From contig NZ_CP037933.1 in the NCBI RefSeq assembly GCF_004355225.1, forward strand, positions 806,001 to 870,000: 64,000 bases of DNA. The letters run 5' to 3'. Below, piece by piece: positions 54,337 to 63,926 of this stretch. Every line of letters begins with the position of its first letter. Within the stretch, counting starts at the first letter, position 1. The notes under the pieces are model-generated. The model was not told the DNA's origin. It made no database searches and was given only the letters and a program-made list of their open reading frames with translations. The position numbers and the translations under genes were made by a program. This DNA comes from Flavobacterium nackdongense (lineage in GTDB: Bacteria > Bacteroidota > Bacteroidia > Flavobacteriales > Flavobacteriaceae).

Positions 54337-56031
54337 ATGAAAAATAATATAACAAAACTCACCATAGTTTTCATTTCAATACTAGCTCTTTCTGGTTGCT
54401 CTGATTACCTTGAATCTGAATCCAAATCAGCCTGGAAAGAAGAAAATTTCTACTCTAACAAGCAGCAAGCCAACATCGCCATTGCGGGGATTTACAGTCA
54501 GCTCTCGAACGATCAACTTTATGGAAACTCGTTCAATGTTCTGATCGAAGGTGGCACAGATGAAACCTATACCAGCGACGGTGGTCCAACCTGGGACGAA
54601 GCGAAATATAATTTTAATTCTTCCTCTGTGCCCATTAAAAACGCTTGGCTTAATTTTTACAGCTGTATCCATTTGGTCAATCAATTCGAGAAAAATTTAA
54701 AACCCTCTATTTATTCTACCGTTGAAGAATACAATTCGGTATTGGCAAAAGCCTATTTTATGCGTGCTTTTTGCTATTTTAACCTAGCCAATTGGTTTGG
54801 ACCAGTACCTTTGAGATTGACGCCTGTTACCTCTCAAAAAGACAACATCCTAGCGGCATCGCCGGTACTAGAAGTGTACCAGCAGGTGGAAAAAGATTTC
54901 TTGTTTGCAGCTGAACATCTAGTTCACGCCAATAATGCTAAATATTTACCCGGTGAACCGAACAAAATGGCTGCACACGGCATGTTAGCGCGATTGTATT
55001 TAAAAATGGGTGGTTACCAACCGTATTTATCTCCGGTAGAAGCCAATTGTTATTTACCAAACAATCAACAATATTTCAAAAAAGCGCAAGATCAGTGTGA
55101 AATCGTAATAAATGATGGTTGGCATCAATTAAACCCCAGTTATAGAGCACACTTTTTGACATACTTGCAAGACAAATATGACTTAAAAGAATCTTTGTTC
55201 GAAATTTCTTTTGGCAACCTAGAAGCTACCGGTCTGCATGTCAGCGGTCGACTTGGAAATATAAATGGCGTTCGTTTCTTTGGCACTGCCGATATACCTC
55301 GTGGTTTTTGTAAAATTAATGCAAGCCAAATGCTGTATAACAAATATCCTTCTGAAGACCTAAGAAGAACTTGGAATATTGCAGGTTTTGCCAATAATTA
55401 TACTACTTCCACTTCAAGTTATACCATGACCTATTTCTTCGACAATCCTTTAAATCAATATTATGCTCCAGGAAAATTCAGACGATGGGAACCCAAAAAT
55501 CTGGATGAATTAATCGTTGCAACCAGACTAACTAACGCAGAATATGTTATTCTCAATAATACTACCGGCTCAGCCACCGACCCTAACTTTACCAGTATCA
55601 ATTTCCCAATACTTCGCTATTCTGACATTCTCTTAATGCACGCTGAGGCTTGTATTGGCGGAAAAGAGGGAACTCTTGACGCTAGCGACAAGGCTATCAA
55701 TAGCTTAAACTTGGTTAGACTAAGAGCAGGACTAGATGAATACTCTGGCAGTTTGGCTCACAAAGACTTTTTTGATGAAATTGTGGACGAAAGACTACGT
55801 GAACTTTGTTTTGAAGGATTACGCAAACAAGATCTAATTCGATGGAACTTGCTGGAAAAGAAATTAGCCGAAAATAATTTGGCTATCAAAGCAAGCGCAA
55901 CTTACAGTGATAGCAATGTATTCCATCAAACCTATTTGGCTGCTGGTAAAAACTTTGATAAAACGAAACATTTATTATTGCCCTATCCGATACAAGAAAC
56001 ACAATTGAATACGGCTCTTATTCCAAGATAA
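54337..56031 (+). CDS. SusD/RagB-like outer membrane lipoprotein
   Basis: A 564-aa surface lipoprotein (lipobox ILALSGC, Cys21) that caps the SusC barrel and binds the oligosaccharide. SusD features are YLESESKSAWKEENFYSNKQQANIAIAG near the start, AKAYFMRAFCYFNLANWFG (TPR-like helix), and the C-terminal FPILRYSDILLMHAEA, DEIVDERLRELCFEGLRKQDLIRW and LLPYPIQETQLN. Length is typical. It lies between SusC and the lyase gene with 30-base gaps. Confidence 0.95.
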   Translation: MKNNITKLTIVFISILALSGCSDYLESESKSAWKEENFYSNKQQANIAIAGIYSQLSNDQLYGNSFNVLIEGGTDETYTSDGGPTWDEAKYNFNSSSVPIKNAWLNFYSCIHLVNQFEKNLKPSIYSTVEEYNSVLAKAYFMRAFCYFNLANWFGPVPLRLTPVTSQKDNILAASPVLEVYQQVEKDFLFAAEHLVHANNAKYLPGEPNKMAAHGMLARLYLKMGGYQPYLSPVEANCYLPNNQQYFKKAQDQCEIVINDGWHQLNPSYRAHFLTYLQDKYDLKESLFEISFGNLEATGLHVSGRLGNINGVRFFGTADIPRGFCKINASQMLYNKYPSEDLRRTWNIAGFANNYTTSTSSYTMTYFFDNPLNQYYAPGKFRRWEPKNLDELIVATRLTNAEYVILNNTTGSATDPNFTSINFPILRYSDILLMHAEACIGGKEGTLDASDKAINSLNLVRLRAGLDEYSGSLAHKDFFDEIVDERLRELCFEGLRKQDLIRWNLLEKKLAENNLAIKASATYSDSNVFHQTYLAAGKNFDKTKHLLLPYPIQETQLNTALIPR

Positions 56032-56060
56032 TATTCCTTAAAACTTTATACAAACCATAA

Positions 56061-58637
56061 ATGTTACATATAAAAAATTATCGTGCCACAGTCTCTCTGT
56101 TGATTGGTATGGTCCTGATGTCTTTTGCAATTCAAGCGCAAAATGCCCCAGCGACAGAGACGTATAATTACGCAAAAATAGCAAGTCATCCCCGCTTATT
56201 ACTCAATAATGAGGATGAAAAAGCAATGGCAAAAGCAATTGGCGCGGTCCCAGAATTCAAAAAAATCGATGCGTTCATCAAAGAATCTGCCGACAAATTT
56301 ATTTTGCAAGAACCTCTAGTTTTTGAAAAAAAAGGCAAAAGATTACTGGCAGTATCCCGAAAAGCATTTACTAGACTCTACTATTGGTCTTATTCGTACC
56401 GTCTTACTAAAGATAAAAAATACCTCGATAGAGCCGAAAAAGAAATGTTGGCACTGTGCGCATTTGAAAGTTGGAATCCTTCGCACTTTCTTGATACGGG
56501 CGAAATGTGTTTGGGACTTGCAATTGCCTATGATTGGATGTATGCTGATTTAAAGGAAAGCACCAAACAAATCGTTCGAAAAGCTATCGTTGAAAAAGCC
56601 TTTAAACCCTCCTATCTTAAAGAAAATAACTTTTTTGTTGAATCATCAGGGAACTGGAATTCGGTTTGTAATGCCGGTTTGGTTTTTGGCGCTTTAGCCA
56701 TAATGGAAGATGAGAAAAACGAATGTGTTCCAATTATCGAAAGAGCAATGAAATCCAATCTTCTGCCTTTAGCCGCTTATGCTCCGGACGGAAATTATCC
56801 GGAAGGCCCAGGCTATTGGAATTATGGAACCTCGTTTCAAGTGATGTTAATTGCAGCTCTTGAAAGTGCTTTAGGTTCAGATAATGGATTGTCTAAATCG
56901 CCGGGTTTTATGAAAACTGGCAATTATATGCAGTTTGCAGCCGGAAATTCTGGAAGTCTATTCAATTACTCCGATTGTGGGGAAAGACAAGTGGCCTCAG
57001 CTACTCTATTTTGGTTTGCCGATAAAACTAAAAACACTTCTTTAATTTCAAAAGAAATGGAGTTGATCAATGCAGGCTATTACACAGTTGCTGAGAACTC
57101 CGATTCTGAGCGAATTTTGCCAAACGCACTTATTTTTGGTAAAAACTTAAATTTTTCTAAAACTATTTTGCCCACACAAAAAATATTCGTGGGACACGGA
57201 AAAATCCCAGTTGCAATAGTAAGAACCGATTGGAATGGGACAAATGGCCAATATTTAGGAATTAAAGGCGGAGGTGCCGATGCTGGACATTCCCATTTAG
57301 ATCAAGGTTCGTTCGTTTATGATGTTAATGGTCTGCGTTGGGCTATGGATTTTGGCTTGCAAAGTTATATCACTCTGGAAAGCAAAGGGGTGGACATCTG
57401 GGGTTCAATAGAAGAGAAAGGAGCGGAAAAATGGCAAGCAGCGGAACGATGGGATGTTTTCAAATACAATAATTTTAATCACAACACCTTATCAATCAAC
57501 AACAAAAAGCATAATGTAGCGGGAAAAGCCACCATTATTGAATCTTTTGAAAAAGGAAAAGAATTAGGCGCAAAAGTAGATTTAGCTCCAGTGCTTAATT
57601 TTAATAATGAAGTAAAAATGGCCACTAGAAAAGCGGTTATTGTGGATGAATCCTATTTGAAAATTGAAGATGTTGTAGAAGCTAACCTTAATCCAGTAGA
57701 TTTACGATGGAATATGGCTACTGCTGCGACTGCTAAAATTGTGGACAAAAACACGATAAAACTTTCTCAAAAAGGCAAAGTAATGGTATTAAAGTTTACT
57801 GCTAATATTCCTTTTACCTTAGTTTTGCGTCCTTCAGAAGACCCAAGTAAAATCAAGGCGGAATTTAAAGAGGGTAATTATGGCGATTACAACCAAATAA
57901 ACAAAGGAACTTCAATGTTAGGATTTGATTGCCAAATTCCTGCCAATACCAAAGCCAATTTCACGGTTACTTTTACAGAACAAAAACAAGAACTTAAGTT
58001 AAAACCTAATGTAATTGTTCTCGACGCTACTGATCCCAACACAGCTTCTGAGGGAGATGCAAAATATTTTGATGTTTCGCCAATTCAGATCACCGATTCA
58101 GGCGATGTAGCACCAACAGAAACTCCGGACTGGAATCCTTACGGAAAAATTACGGTTGCAAAAGCCTTAGGGAAAACCTTCAAATTTAGAATCGATGCCA
58201 AAGCAATTACTTCAACCGGAATTGCTGAGGCAGGTATCGATCGATCGAATAATGGTCAATTAGGCATTCGAGGTGGAGGAAATAACGGTATTGAAAAAAA
58301 CGAAGGCTTGCTATTGGGTTTAGACCTGAGCGAATTTGATTCGGCTACCACTTTTAAACTGACCAAAATTGGATTTACTCTTTTTGATGCCACTGAATCT
58401 TGTGTAATAAACAATCGTAAATCACAAAATAAAATGTTGGTTTATAAAGGGAGCGACACTGATTTAGTTCAGGATGTCAAACTAACTGCAGACCGTCAAA
58501 TAAAATTGGTTGACGTTTCAAGTTTGGGTATTACACTAAATGGCGGACTGAATCATCAGGATTTCTTATCTCTTTTCAATACAGGCGATGAGAAAAGTAC
58601 TTTCAGAATATCAGGTTTTGAATTTGAAGTAAAATAA
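56061..58637 (+). CDS. Heparinase II/III-like polysaccharide lyase with C-terminal unassigned domain
   Basis: An 858-aa enzyme with a signal peptide (LLIGMVLMSFAIQAQ) and no T9SS or lipobox signal, so it is probably periplasmic. Residues ~40-290 are the helical toroid and ~370-640 the beta-sandwich of heparinase II/III lyases. Likely active-site residues: Asn198/Asn200 in SGNWNSVC, Tyr252/Tyr255 in GPGYWNYG, His410/His412 in GHSHLDQGSFVYD (full HxH). Residues ~648-858 are a copy of the unassigned domain (AGIDRSNNGQLGIRGGG, KNEGLLLGLDLSEF, LGITLNGG, FRISGFEFEVK). Being inside the SusCD operon, it would cleave imported oligosaccharides, while its T9SS relatives act outside. Confidence 0.87.
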   Translation: MLHIKNYRATVSLLIGMVLMSFAIQAQNAPATETYNYAKIASHPRLLLNNEDEKAMAKAIGAVPEFKKIDAFIKESADKFILQEPLVFEKKGKRLLAVSRKAFTRLYYWSYSYRLTKDKKYLDRAEKEMLALCAFESWNPSHFLDTGEMCLGLAIAYDWMYADLKESTKQIVRKAIVEKAFKPSYLKENNFFVESSGNWNSVCNAGLVFGALAIMEDEKNECVPIIERAMKSNLLPLAAYAPDGNYPEGPGYWNYGTSFQVMLIAALESALGSDNGLSKSPGFMKTGNYMQFAAGNSGSLFNYSDCGERQVASATLFWFADKTKNTSLISKEMELINAGYYTVAENSDSERILPNALIFGKNLNFSKTILPTQKIFVGHGKIPVAIVRTDWNGTNGQYLGIKGGGADAGHSHLDQGSFVYDVNGLRWAMDFGLQSYITLESKGVDIWGSIEEKGAEKWQAAERWDVFKYNNFNHNTLSINNKKHNVAGKATIIESFEKGKELGAKVDLAPVLNFNNEVKMATRKAVIVDESYLKIEDVVEANLNPVDLRWNMATAATAKIVDKNTIKLSQKGKVMVLKFTANIPFTLVLRPSEDPSKIKAEFKEGNYGDYNQINKGTSMLGFDCQIPANTKANFTVTFTEQKQELKLKPNVIVLDATDPNTASEGDAKYFDVSPIQITDSGDVAPTETPDWNPYGKITVAKALGKTFKFRIDAKAITSTGIAEAGIDRSNNGQLGIRGGGNNGIEKNEGLLLGLDLSEFDSATTFKLTKIGFTLFDATESCVINNRKSQNKMLVYKGSDTDLVQDVKLTADRQIKLVDVSSLGITLNGGLNHQDFLSLFNTGDEKSTFRISGFEFEVK

Positions 58638-58798
58638 ACCGTTCCAATACGATTACAACTATTCAGCAGCACTCAAAATCAATTGTGCTTAGGCAACTAT
58701 TGAATATTTTCTGCCAACTGAAAACGCAAATAAAGTCAAAATCTACTATGATTTCAACAAACACCGTAGCCAACAATAGTAAAATTTTCACCACGAAA

Positions 58799-60358
58799 AT
58801 GAATCATTCAAAACGCATTATATATTTTTTGATGCTAGTTTTATTGGTGCTGGTTTCGAGTTGTAAAACCTCCAAAATTGATAAGACATCAGAAATCACA
58901 ATGGCTCCCAATATCGTTTTTATATACTTAGATGATTTGGGTTATGGCGATCTCAGTTCTTATGGTGCTAAAGGTTTATCAACACCTAACATCGATAAAC
59001 TGGCATCGGGTGGAGTGAAATTTACCAATGGATACGCCACCTCGGCAACTTGCACCCCAAGTCGATATGCTTTGATGACTGGAGTGTATCCGTGGAGAAA
59101 TAAAGATGCAAAAATTTTACCCGGAAGCGCTCCTCTGTTAATAGCAGAAAACCAAGTCACGATTCCAAAAATGTTAAAAGAAAAAGGCTATCATACAGGA
59201 ATCGTAGGTAAGTGGCATCTAGGTTTAGGAAACGGCGAAGTCGATTGGAACAAACCAATTACTCCAGGTCCTAACCAAGTAGGTTTTGATTATTCCTATA
59301 TTATGGCAGCCACCCAAGATCGCGTGCCAACCGTTTATATTGACAATGGTTCGGTGGTGGGTCTTGACCCTAATGACCCCATCGAGGTGAATTATGATCA
59401 AAATTTTCCAGGACAAAAAACAGGGAAAGATAATCCTGAATTGTTGACTATGAAATGGCACCACGGCCACAACAGCAGCATCGTAAACGGAATTCCGCGT
59501 ATTGGATATATGAAAGGAGGAGAAAAAGCAAAATGGAATGACCTCGAAATGTCGGATCATTTTTTGGCAAAAGCACAGAATTATGTGAAAGAACACAAAG
59601 ACAAACCCTTTTTCTTGTATTACGCAATGCAACAACCTCACGTTCCACGTACACCGAACCCAAGATTTGTAGGAACTTCAAAACTTGGCCCTCGTGGTGA
59701 TGTGATAGTCGAAGCGGATTGGACAATTGGAGAATTTATAAAAACACTAGAAAAAGAAGGGGTTCTGGAAAACACTTTAATAGTGCTAACCAGTGACAAC
59801 GGTCCCGTTTTGAACGATGGATATTATGATAAAGCGGTAGAAAAAAATGGCGCCCACTCTCCTACTGGCGGATTAAGAGGCGGAAAATACAGCCTATTCG
59901 AAGGCGGAACCAGAGTCCCTTTTATTACCTATTGGAAAGGAAAAATTACACCAAAGGTTTCCGATGCTTTGGTCTGTCAACTGGATTTACTGTCATCAAT
60001 TGCCTCTTTAGTCAACGCAAAGACCACTGAAAACGATAGCCAAAACATCTTAAGTTCATTTTTAGGAACCAGCAAAACAGGTCGGGAGAATTTGATCCTT
60101 GAGGCATCAACTAGAACCGCTTTTCGAGAAGGTGATTGGATTATGATTCCTCCCTACCAAGGACCTGAGATTAATAAAGAAGTGAACATCGAACTCGGAA
60201 ACTCTAACGATTTTTCACTGTATAACATTAAAGAAGATCACGGACAAAAAATCAATTTAGCTTCCACAATGCCCCAAAAATTGAAAGAAATGATTGCAAC
60301 TTTTGAAAAAATACGAGGTAAAGATTATAAAAATATCGAGTCTTTACAGCTAAAGTAA
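58799..60358 (+). CDS. Sulfatase, lipoprotein
   Basis: A type I sulfatase of 519 aa from ATG 58799, chosen because it gives a lipoprotein signal (LMLVLLVLVSSC, Cys22); a longer frame from 58685 adds 38 residues without sense. NIVFIYLDDLGYGDLSSYG holds the metal-binding Asp pair. Cys85 in CTPSR is the formylglycine site. GIVGKWHLGLGNGEVDW and LTSDNGPVLNDGYY are conserved. The long insert around residues 145-200 and the closing GKYSLFEGGTRVPFITYW block fit arylsulfatase-like enzymes. No C-terminal extension, unlike the other two sulfatases of the window. It sits in the SusCD operon, 161 bases after the lyase. Confidence 0.93.
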   Translation: MNHSKRIIYFLMLVLLVLVSSCKTSKIDKTSEITMAPNIVFIYLDDLGYGDLSSYGAKGLSTPNIDKLASGGVKFTNGYATSATCTPSRYALMTGVYPWRNKDAKILPGSAPLLIAENQVTIPKMLKEKGYHTGIVGKWHLGLGNGEVDWNKPITPGPNQVGFDYSYIMAATQDRVPTVYIDNGSVVGLDPNDPIEVNYDQNFPGQKTGKDNPELLTMKWHHGHNSSIVNGIPRIGYMKGGEKAKWNDLEMSDHFLAKAQNYVKEHKDKPFFLYYAMQQPHVPRTPNPRFVGTSKLGPRGDVIVEADWTIGEFIKTLEKEGVLENTLIVLTSDNGPVLNDGYYDKAVEKNGAHSPTGGLRGGKYSLFEGGTRVPFITYWKGKITPKVSDALVCQLDLLSSIASLVNAKTTENDSQNILSSFLGTSKTGRENLILEASTRTAFREGDWIMIPPYQGPEINKEVNIELGNSNDFSLYNIKEDHGQKINLASTMPQKLKEMIATFEKIRGKDYKNIESLQLK

Positions 60359-60422
60359 TTGGATTTGGAAAATATAAAATAAATACACCAACATTAAATT
60401 TCCTTAAAAAAATAAGTTAAAA

Positions 60423-61889
60423 ATGAAAAATACAACACAAGCACTACTAACCATTATAGCACTATGTTGCTTGCTACCCAACGCATTCGCAAAAATTAAA
60501 CTGCCTGCCATTGTATCATCCAATATGGTTTTGCAAAGAAATACCAACATAAAAATTTGGGGTTGGGCCGATGCCAAAGAGAAAATTACCATCAAAACAT
60601 CTTGGACAAAAGAATCGTATACTGCGGTTGCCGATGCCGAAGGGAATTGGCTCGTTACTATTGCCACTACCAACAGCAAAGCGCCACAAAAACTAACCTT
60701 AAAAAGCAACACATCGGATATCAAATTAGAAAACATCCTTTTTGGTGAAGTTTGGCTCTGTTCAGGCCAATCCAATATGGAAATGCCGATGAAAGGATTT
60801 ATGGGACAACCTACTTTTGGATCTGCTAATGCCATCGCCGACTCTAATAATCCTAATTTGCGACTATTCAATGTGACTAAATTTAAAGGTTCTAAAACAC
60901 CTTTGAAAGATATTGAAAAATTTTTCCCTTGGCAGCAAGCATCGCCTGAAAATGTCAAAAACTTTAGCGCTGTAGCCTATTTTTATGGAAGTCAATTGCA
61001 ACAGATTTTAGATGTTCCGGTTGGGATCATTCAAACTTCTTGGGGAGGAAGCGCAGTTGAGGCTTGGATCAGCAATGAAGTGATGTCTAGCATTGAAAAA
61101 GTTGAAATCAAAGACGAACAAATCGCAACGAATGCCAAAGGTACCCCAACTGTACTATTCAATTCGATGATCAATCCATTGATTCCTTATACCATCAAAG
61201 GAGTGTTATGGTATCAAGGAGAGTCGAATCGTGGTGAAGCTGAAAAGTACACCAAACTTTTCCCGGCTATGGTCGCTGATTGGAGAAAACGCTGGAACAT
61301 TGGTGATTTCCCGATCTATTACGCCCAAATTGCACCTTATATTTATGATGGAAACAATCAAACAGTGGATAAAAAAAATTCGGCTTTTATCCGCGAAGCA
61401 CAATTACGATGTTTGGATTTGATTCCGAATTCGGGAATTGCCATTACGATGGATATTGGTACGAGAGATGGCATTCATCCACCAAAAAAGAAAGAAGTAG
61501 CCGATAGATTGTTGTTCAATGCACTGAACCAAACCTACAATTATAAAACGATAGATTTTGCAGGTCCCATATTTGATGCTATGGAAATCAAAGAGGGTGG
61601 TTTGAATCTTAAATTCAAAAACACTTACAATGGAGTTTATGCCTACAATGGCCTAGAAGGTTTTGAAATCGCGGGAAGTGATAAGGTATTTTATCCAGCC
61701 AATGCTAAAATTGTAGACCGTAAAACGGTATTGGTTTCTAGCGACAAAGTACCTAATCCGGTAGCCGTTCGATATGCTTGGGACAATTGGGTTATGGGTA
61801 CTTTATACAACACCAACCTCCTGCCCGCTTCCTCGTTTAGAACCGATAATTGGACTGATGCCACAAGATATAAAGACAATGCAAATTAA
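60423..61889 (+). CDS. Sialate O-acetylesterase-like (SGNH) carbohydrate esterase
   Basis: A 488-aa exported enzyme (signal peptide LLTIIALCCLLPNAFA) of the sialate 9-O-acetylesterase-like SGNH family. An N-terminal beta domain (~27-105) is followed by the catalytic block WLCSGQSNMEMPM (Ser117 in GQSNM), GIIQTSWGGSAVEAWIS, VLWYQGESN, and the C-terminal Asp-His pair in GTRDGIHPP. It likely removes acetyl or similar ester groups from the glycan before further cleavage. Members act on many sugars besides sialic acid, so the name does not fix the substrate. Confidence 0.88.
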   Translation: MKNTTQALLTIIALCCLLPNAFAKIKLPAIVSSNMVLQRNTNIKIWGWADAKEKITIKTSWTKESYTAVADAEGNWLVTIATTNSKAPQKLTLKSNTSDIKLENILFGEVWLCSGQSNMEMPMKGFMGQPTFGSANAIADSNNPNLRLFNVTKFKGSKTPLKDIEKFFPWQQASPENVKNFSAVAYFYGSQLQQILDVPVGIIQTSWGGSAVEAWISNEVMSSIEKVEIKDEQIATNAKGTPTVLFNSMINPLIPYTIKGVLWYQGESNRGEAEKYTKLFPAMVADWRKRWNIGDFPIYYAQIAPYIYDGNNQTVDKKNSAFIREAQLRCLDLIPNSGIAITMDIGTRDGIHPPKKKEVADRLLFNALNQTYNYKTIDFAGPIFDAMEIKEGGLNLKFKNTYNGVYAYNGLEGFEIAGSDKVFYPANAKIVDRKTVLVSSDKVPNPVAVRYAWDNWVMGTLYNTNLLPASSFRTDNWTDATRYKDNAN

Positions 61890-61978
61890 CAAAAGAGCAA
61901 ATAAAACACCATTAAAAGTATCTTAAAGTCTGTCACACACAATCTGACACCCCGATGAATCCCTAAAAAATAAAGCAA

Positions 61979-63109
61979 ATGAAATTTCTTAAATTAATTT
62001 TACTAATCGTTTTGATGCTGCCAATTTTTAGTACAGCACAATCTAAAAAAACGATAAACATTCTAAACAATTCCAATTTAGATCGAAAAGAAGCAGTAAT
62101 TGCCATACAATGGGAAACTATTTTAACCAATTATCCCAAAATTGATACCACAGATTTTGTCGTAATTAATCCAAAAACGAAGCAACAAATTCCGTTTCAA
62201 TTGGAACATCGTGGTCTTAAAACAATACAAAACCTATTACTTCAAGTCGATGTAAAAGCAAAATCAACGCTCTCACTTAGCATCCAAAAAGGAAAACCAG
62301 AAAATTTTGTTGTCAAAACCTATGCCCGTTTTGTTCCAGAGCGAAAAGATGATTTCGCTTGGGAAAATGACCGTATAGCTTTTCGTACTTATGGAAAAGC
62401 CATAGAAAAAACAAAAGAAGACGCTTATGGTTTAGATGTTTGGGTCAAACGCACCGATAAAATGATTATCAATGAGCGCTATAAACTAGGCGATTATCAC
62501 ATAGATCACGGCAATGGTATGGATTATTACCACGTTGGCTTTTCATTAGGAGCAGGCAATATGGCACCTTATATCAACGATACCATTCGTTATTCTGGCA
62601 ATTATCACCAATGGAAAGTTTTGGATAACGGTCCTTTGCGCTCCACTTTTCAATTGTTTTATGACACTTGGAACGCAGGCGGAACAAAAGTAAAAGCGAC
62701 AAAAACCATATCCTTGGATGCTGGTTCACAACTCAATCGCATAGAAAATGTCTATTTGTTCGACGGTGACAAACCACTACCCGTTGTAGTTGGAATTATA
62801 AAAAGACCAGAAGCTGGAATCATTTCATTAGACGAAAAACAAGGAACAATGTCCTATTGGGAACCTACGCACAAAGAACACGGAACCACTGGAGTTGGTT
62901 CTATACTAACTTCTACTGTCAATGCAATGCTAGTAAATGACAAGCAAATATTAGCCAAAACCGAAGTGAAAAATAATGAACCCATCATTTATTACAGTGG
63001 AGCCGCTTGGGACAAAGCTGGAAAAATAGCCAATTCAAAACAATGGGACAGCTATTTAGAAACTTTTTCGCAACAGATTGCAGCCCCATTAATCATTACA
63101 ATACAATAA
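61979..63109 (+). CDS. DUF4861 family exported protein
   Basis: A 376-aa protein with a signal peptide (LILLIVLMLPIFSTAQ). The pattern NNSNLDRKEAVIAIQW, FVPERKDDFAWENDRIAFRTYG, ERYKLGDYHIDHGNGMDYYHVG and WKVLDNGPLRSTFQLFYDTW is that of DUF4861, a beta-sandwich related to aldose-epimerase-like and pectin-degradation-associated proteins. These genes commonly neighbour KduD/KduI and lyases in uronate loci. The conserved His and Asp residues (DYHIDHGNGMDYYH) suggest an enzymatic role, but I know of no proven activity. Confidence 0.8.
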   Translation: MKFLKLILLIVLMLPIFSTAQSKKTINILNNSNLDRKEAVIAIQWETILTNYPKIDTTDFVVINPKTKQQIPFQLEHRGLKTIQNLLLQVDVKAKSTLSLSIQKGKPENFVVKTYARFVPERKDDFAWENDRIAFRTYGKAIEKTKEDAYGLDVWVKRTDKMIINERYKLGDYHIDHGNGMDYYHVGFSLGAGNMAPYINDTIRYSGNYHQWKVLDNGPLRSTFQLFYDTWNAGGTKVKATKTISLDAGSQLNRIENVYLFDGDKPLPVVVGIIKRPEAGIISLDEKQGTMSYWEPTHKEHGTTGVGSILTSTVNAMLVNDKQILAKTEVKNNEPIIYYSGAAWDKAGKIANSKQWDSYLETFSQQIAAPLIITIQ

Positions 63110-63134
63110 ATAATAATTATAAAATAAAAAATTT

Positions 63135-63926
63135 ATGTCAATAAATCTATTTGATTTAACCGGAAAAACGGCACTAATCACTGGAGGAGTACACGGATTA
63201 GGAATGGCGATGGCAAAAGGATTAGGTCAGGCTGGAGCCAGAATTGTAGTCAACGATCTTTCGCAAGAAGCATTGGATAAAGCAGTGGCCGAATACAAAT
63301 CAGTTGGGCTTGAAGCTTACGGCTACGTTTTTAATGTTTGCGATGAACAAGCTGTAATAGCCAGCATTGCAAAGATAGAAGCCGAAGTGGGACCTATTGA
63401 TATTTTAATCAACAACGCTGGAATCATCAAAAGAACGCCTATCGTAGATATGACCATAGAAGATTTTACAGCAGTAATAACAGTTGATTTAATCAGTCCT
63501 TTTATTGTTTCTAAAAATGTAGCCAAAGGAATGATGCAACGTGGCGGCGGAAAAATCATCAATATTTGTTCGATGATGAGCGAACTGGGAAGAGATTCTG
63601 TAAGTGCTTATGCTGCTGCCAAAGGTGGCTTGAAAATGCTAACTAAAAATATGGCTACGGAATGGGCAAAATTCAATATTCAAACCAACGGTATCGGTCC
63701 AGGTTATTTTGCGACAAGTCAAACCGCTCCTATTAGAGTAGACGGACATCCATTTAATGAATTTATCATCAGTAGAACACCTGCTGCTCGTTGGGGAGAT
63801 CCTGAAGATTTGCAAGGTGCTGCCATTTTTCTATCATCCAAAGCGAGTGATTTTGTCAACGGACATATTCTGTATGTAGATGGTGGAATTCTGGCAACTA
63901 TTGGTAAACCTTCCAATGAAGATTAA
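63135..63926 (+). CDS. Short-chain dehydrogenase, KduD / gluconate 5-dehydrogenase-like
   Basis: A 263-aa cytoplasmic classical SDR. The cofactor site is TGGVHGLG (16-23), with INNAG at 92-96. The catalytic triad is Ser146 (ICSMMS), Tyr159 and Lys163 (YAAAK). The C-terminal PIRVDGHPFNEFIISRTPAARWGDPEDL is typical of KduD and gluconate 5-dehydrogenases. It would reduce the 2,5-diketo-3-deoxygluconate formed from unsaturated uronates toward 2-keto-3-deoxygluconate. It is 25 bases after the DUF4861 gene and is the last gene seen; the operon may continue past the window. Confidence 0.85.
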   Translation: MSINLFDLTGKTALITGGVHGLGMAMAKGLGQAGARIVVNDLSQEALDKAVAEYKSVGLEAYGYVFNVCDEQAVIASIAKIEAEVGPIDILINNAGIIKRTPIVDMTIEDFTAVITVDLISPFIVSKNVAKGMMQRGGGKIINICSMMSELGRDSVSAYAAAKGGLKMLTKNMATEWAKFNIQTNGIGPGYFATSQTAPIRVDGHPFNEFIISRTPAARWGDPEDLQGAAIFLSSKASDFVNGHILYVDGGILATIGKPSNED

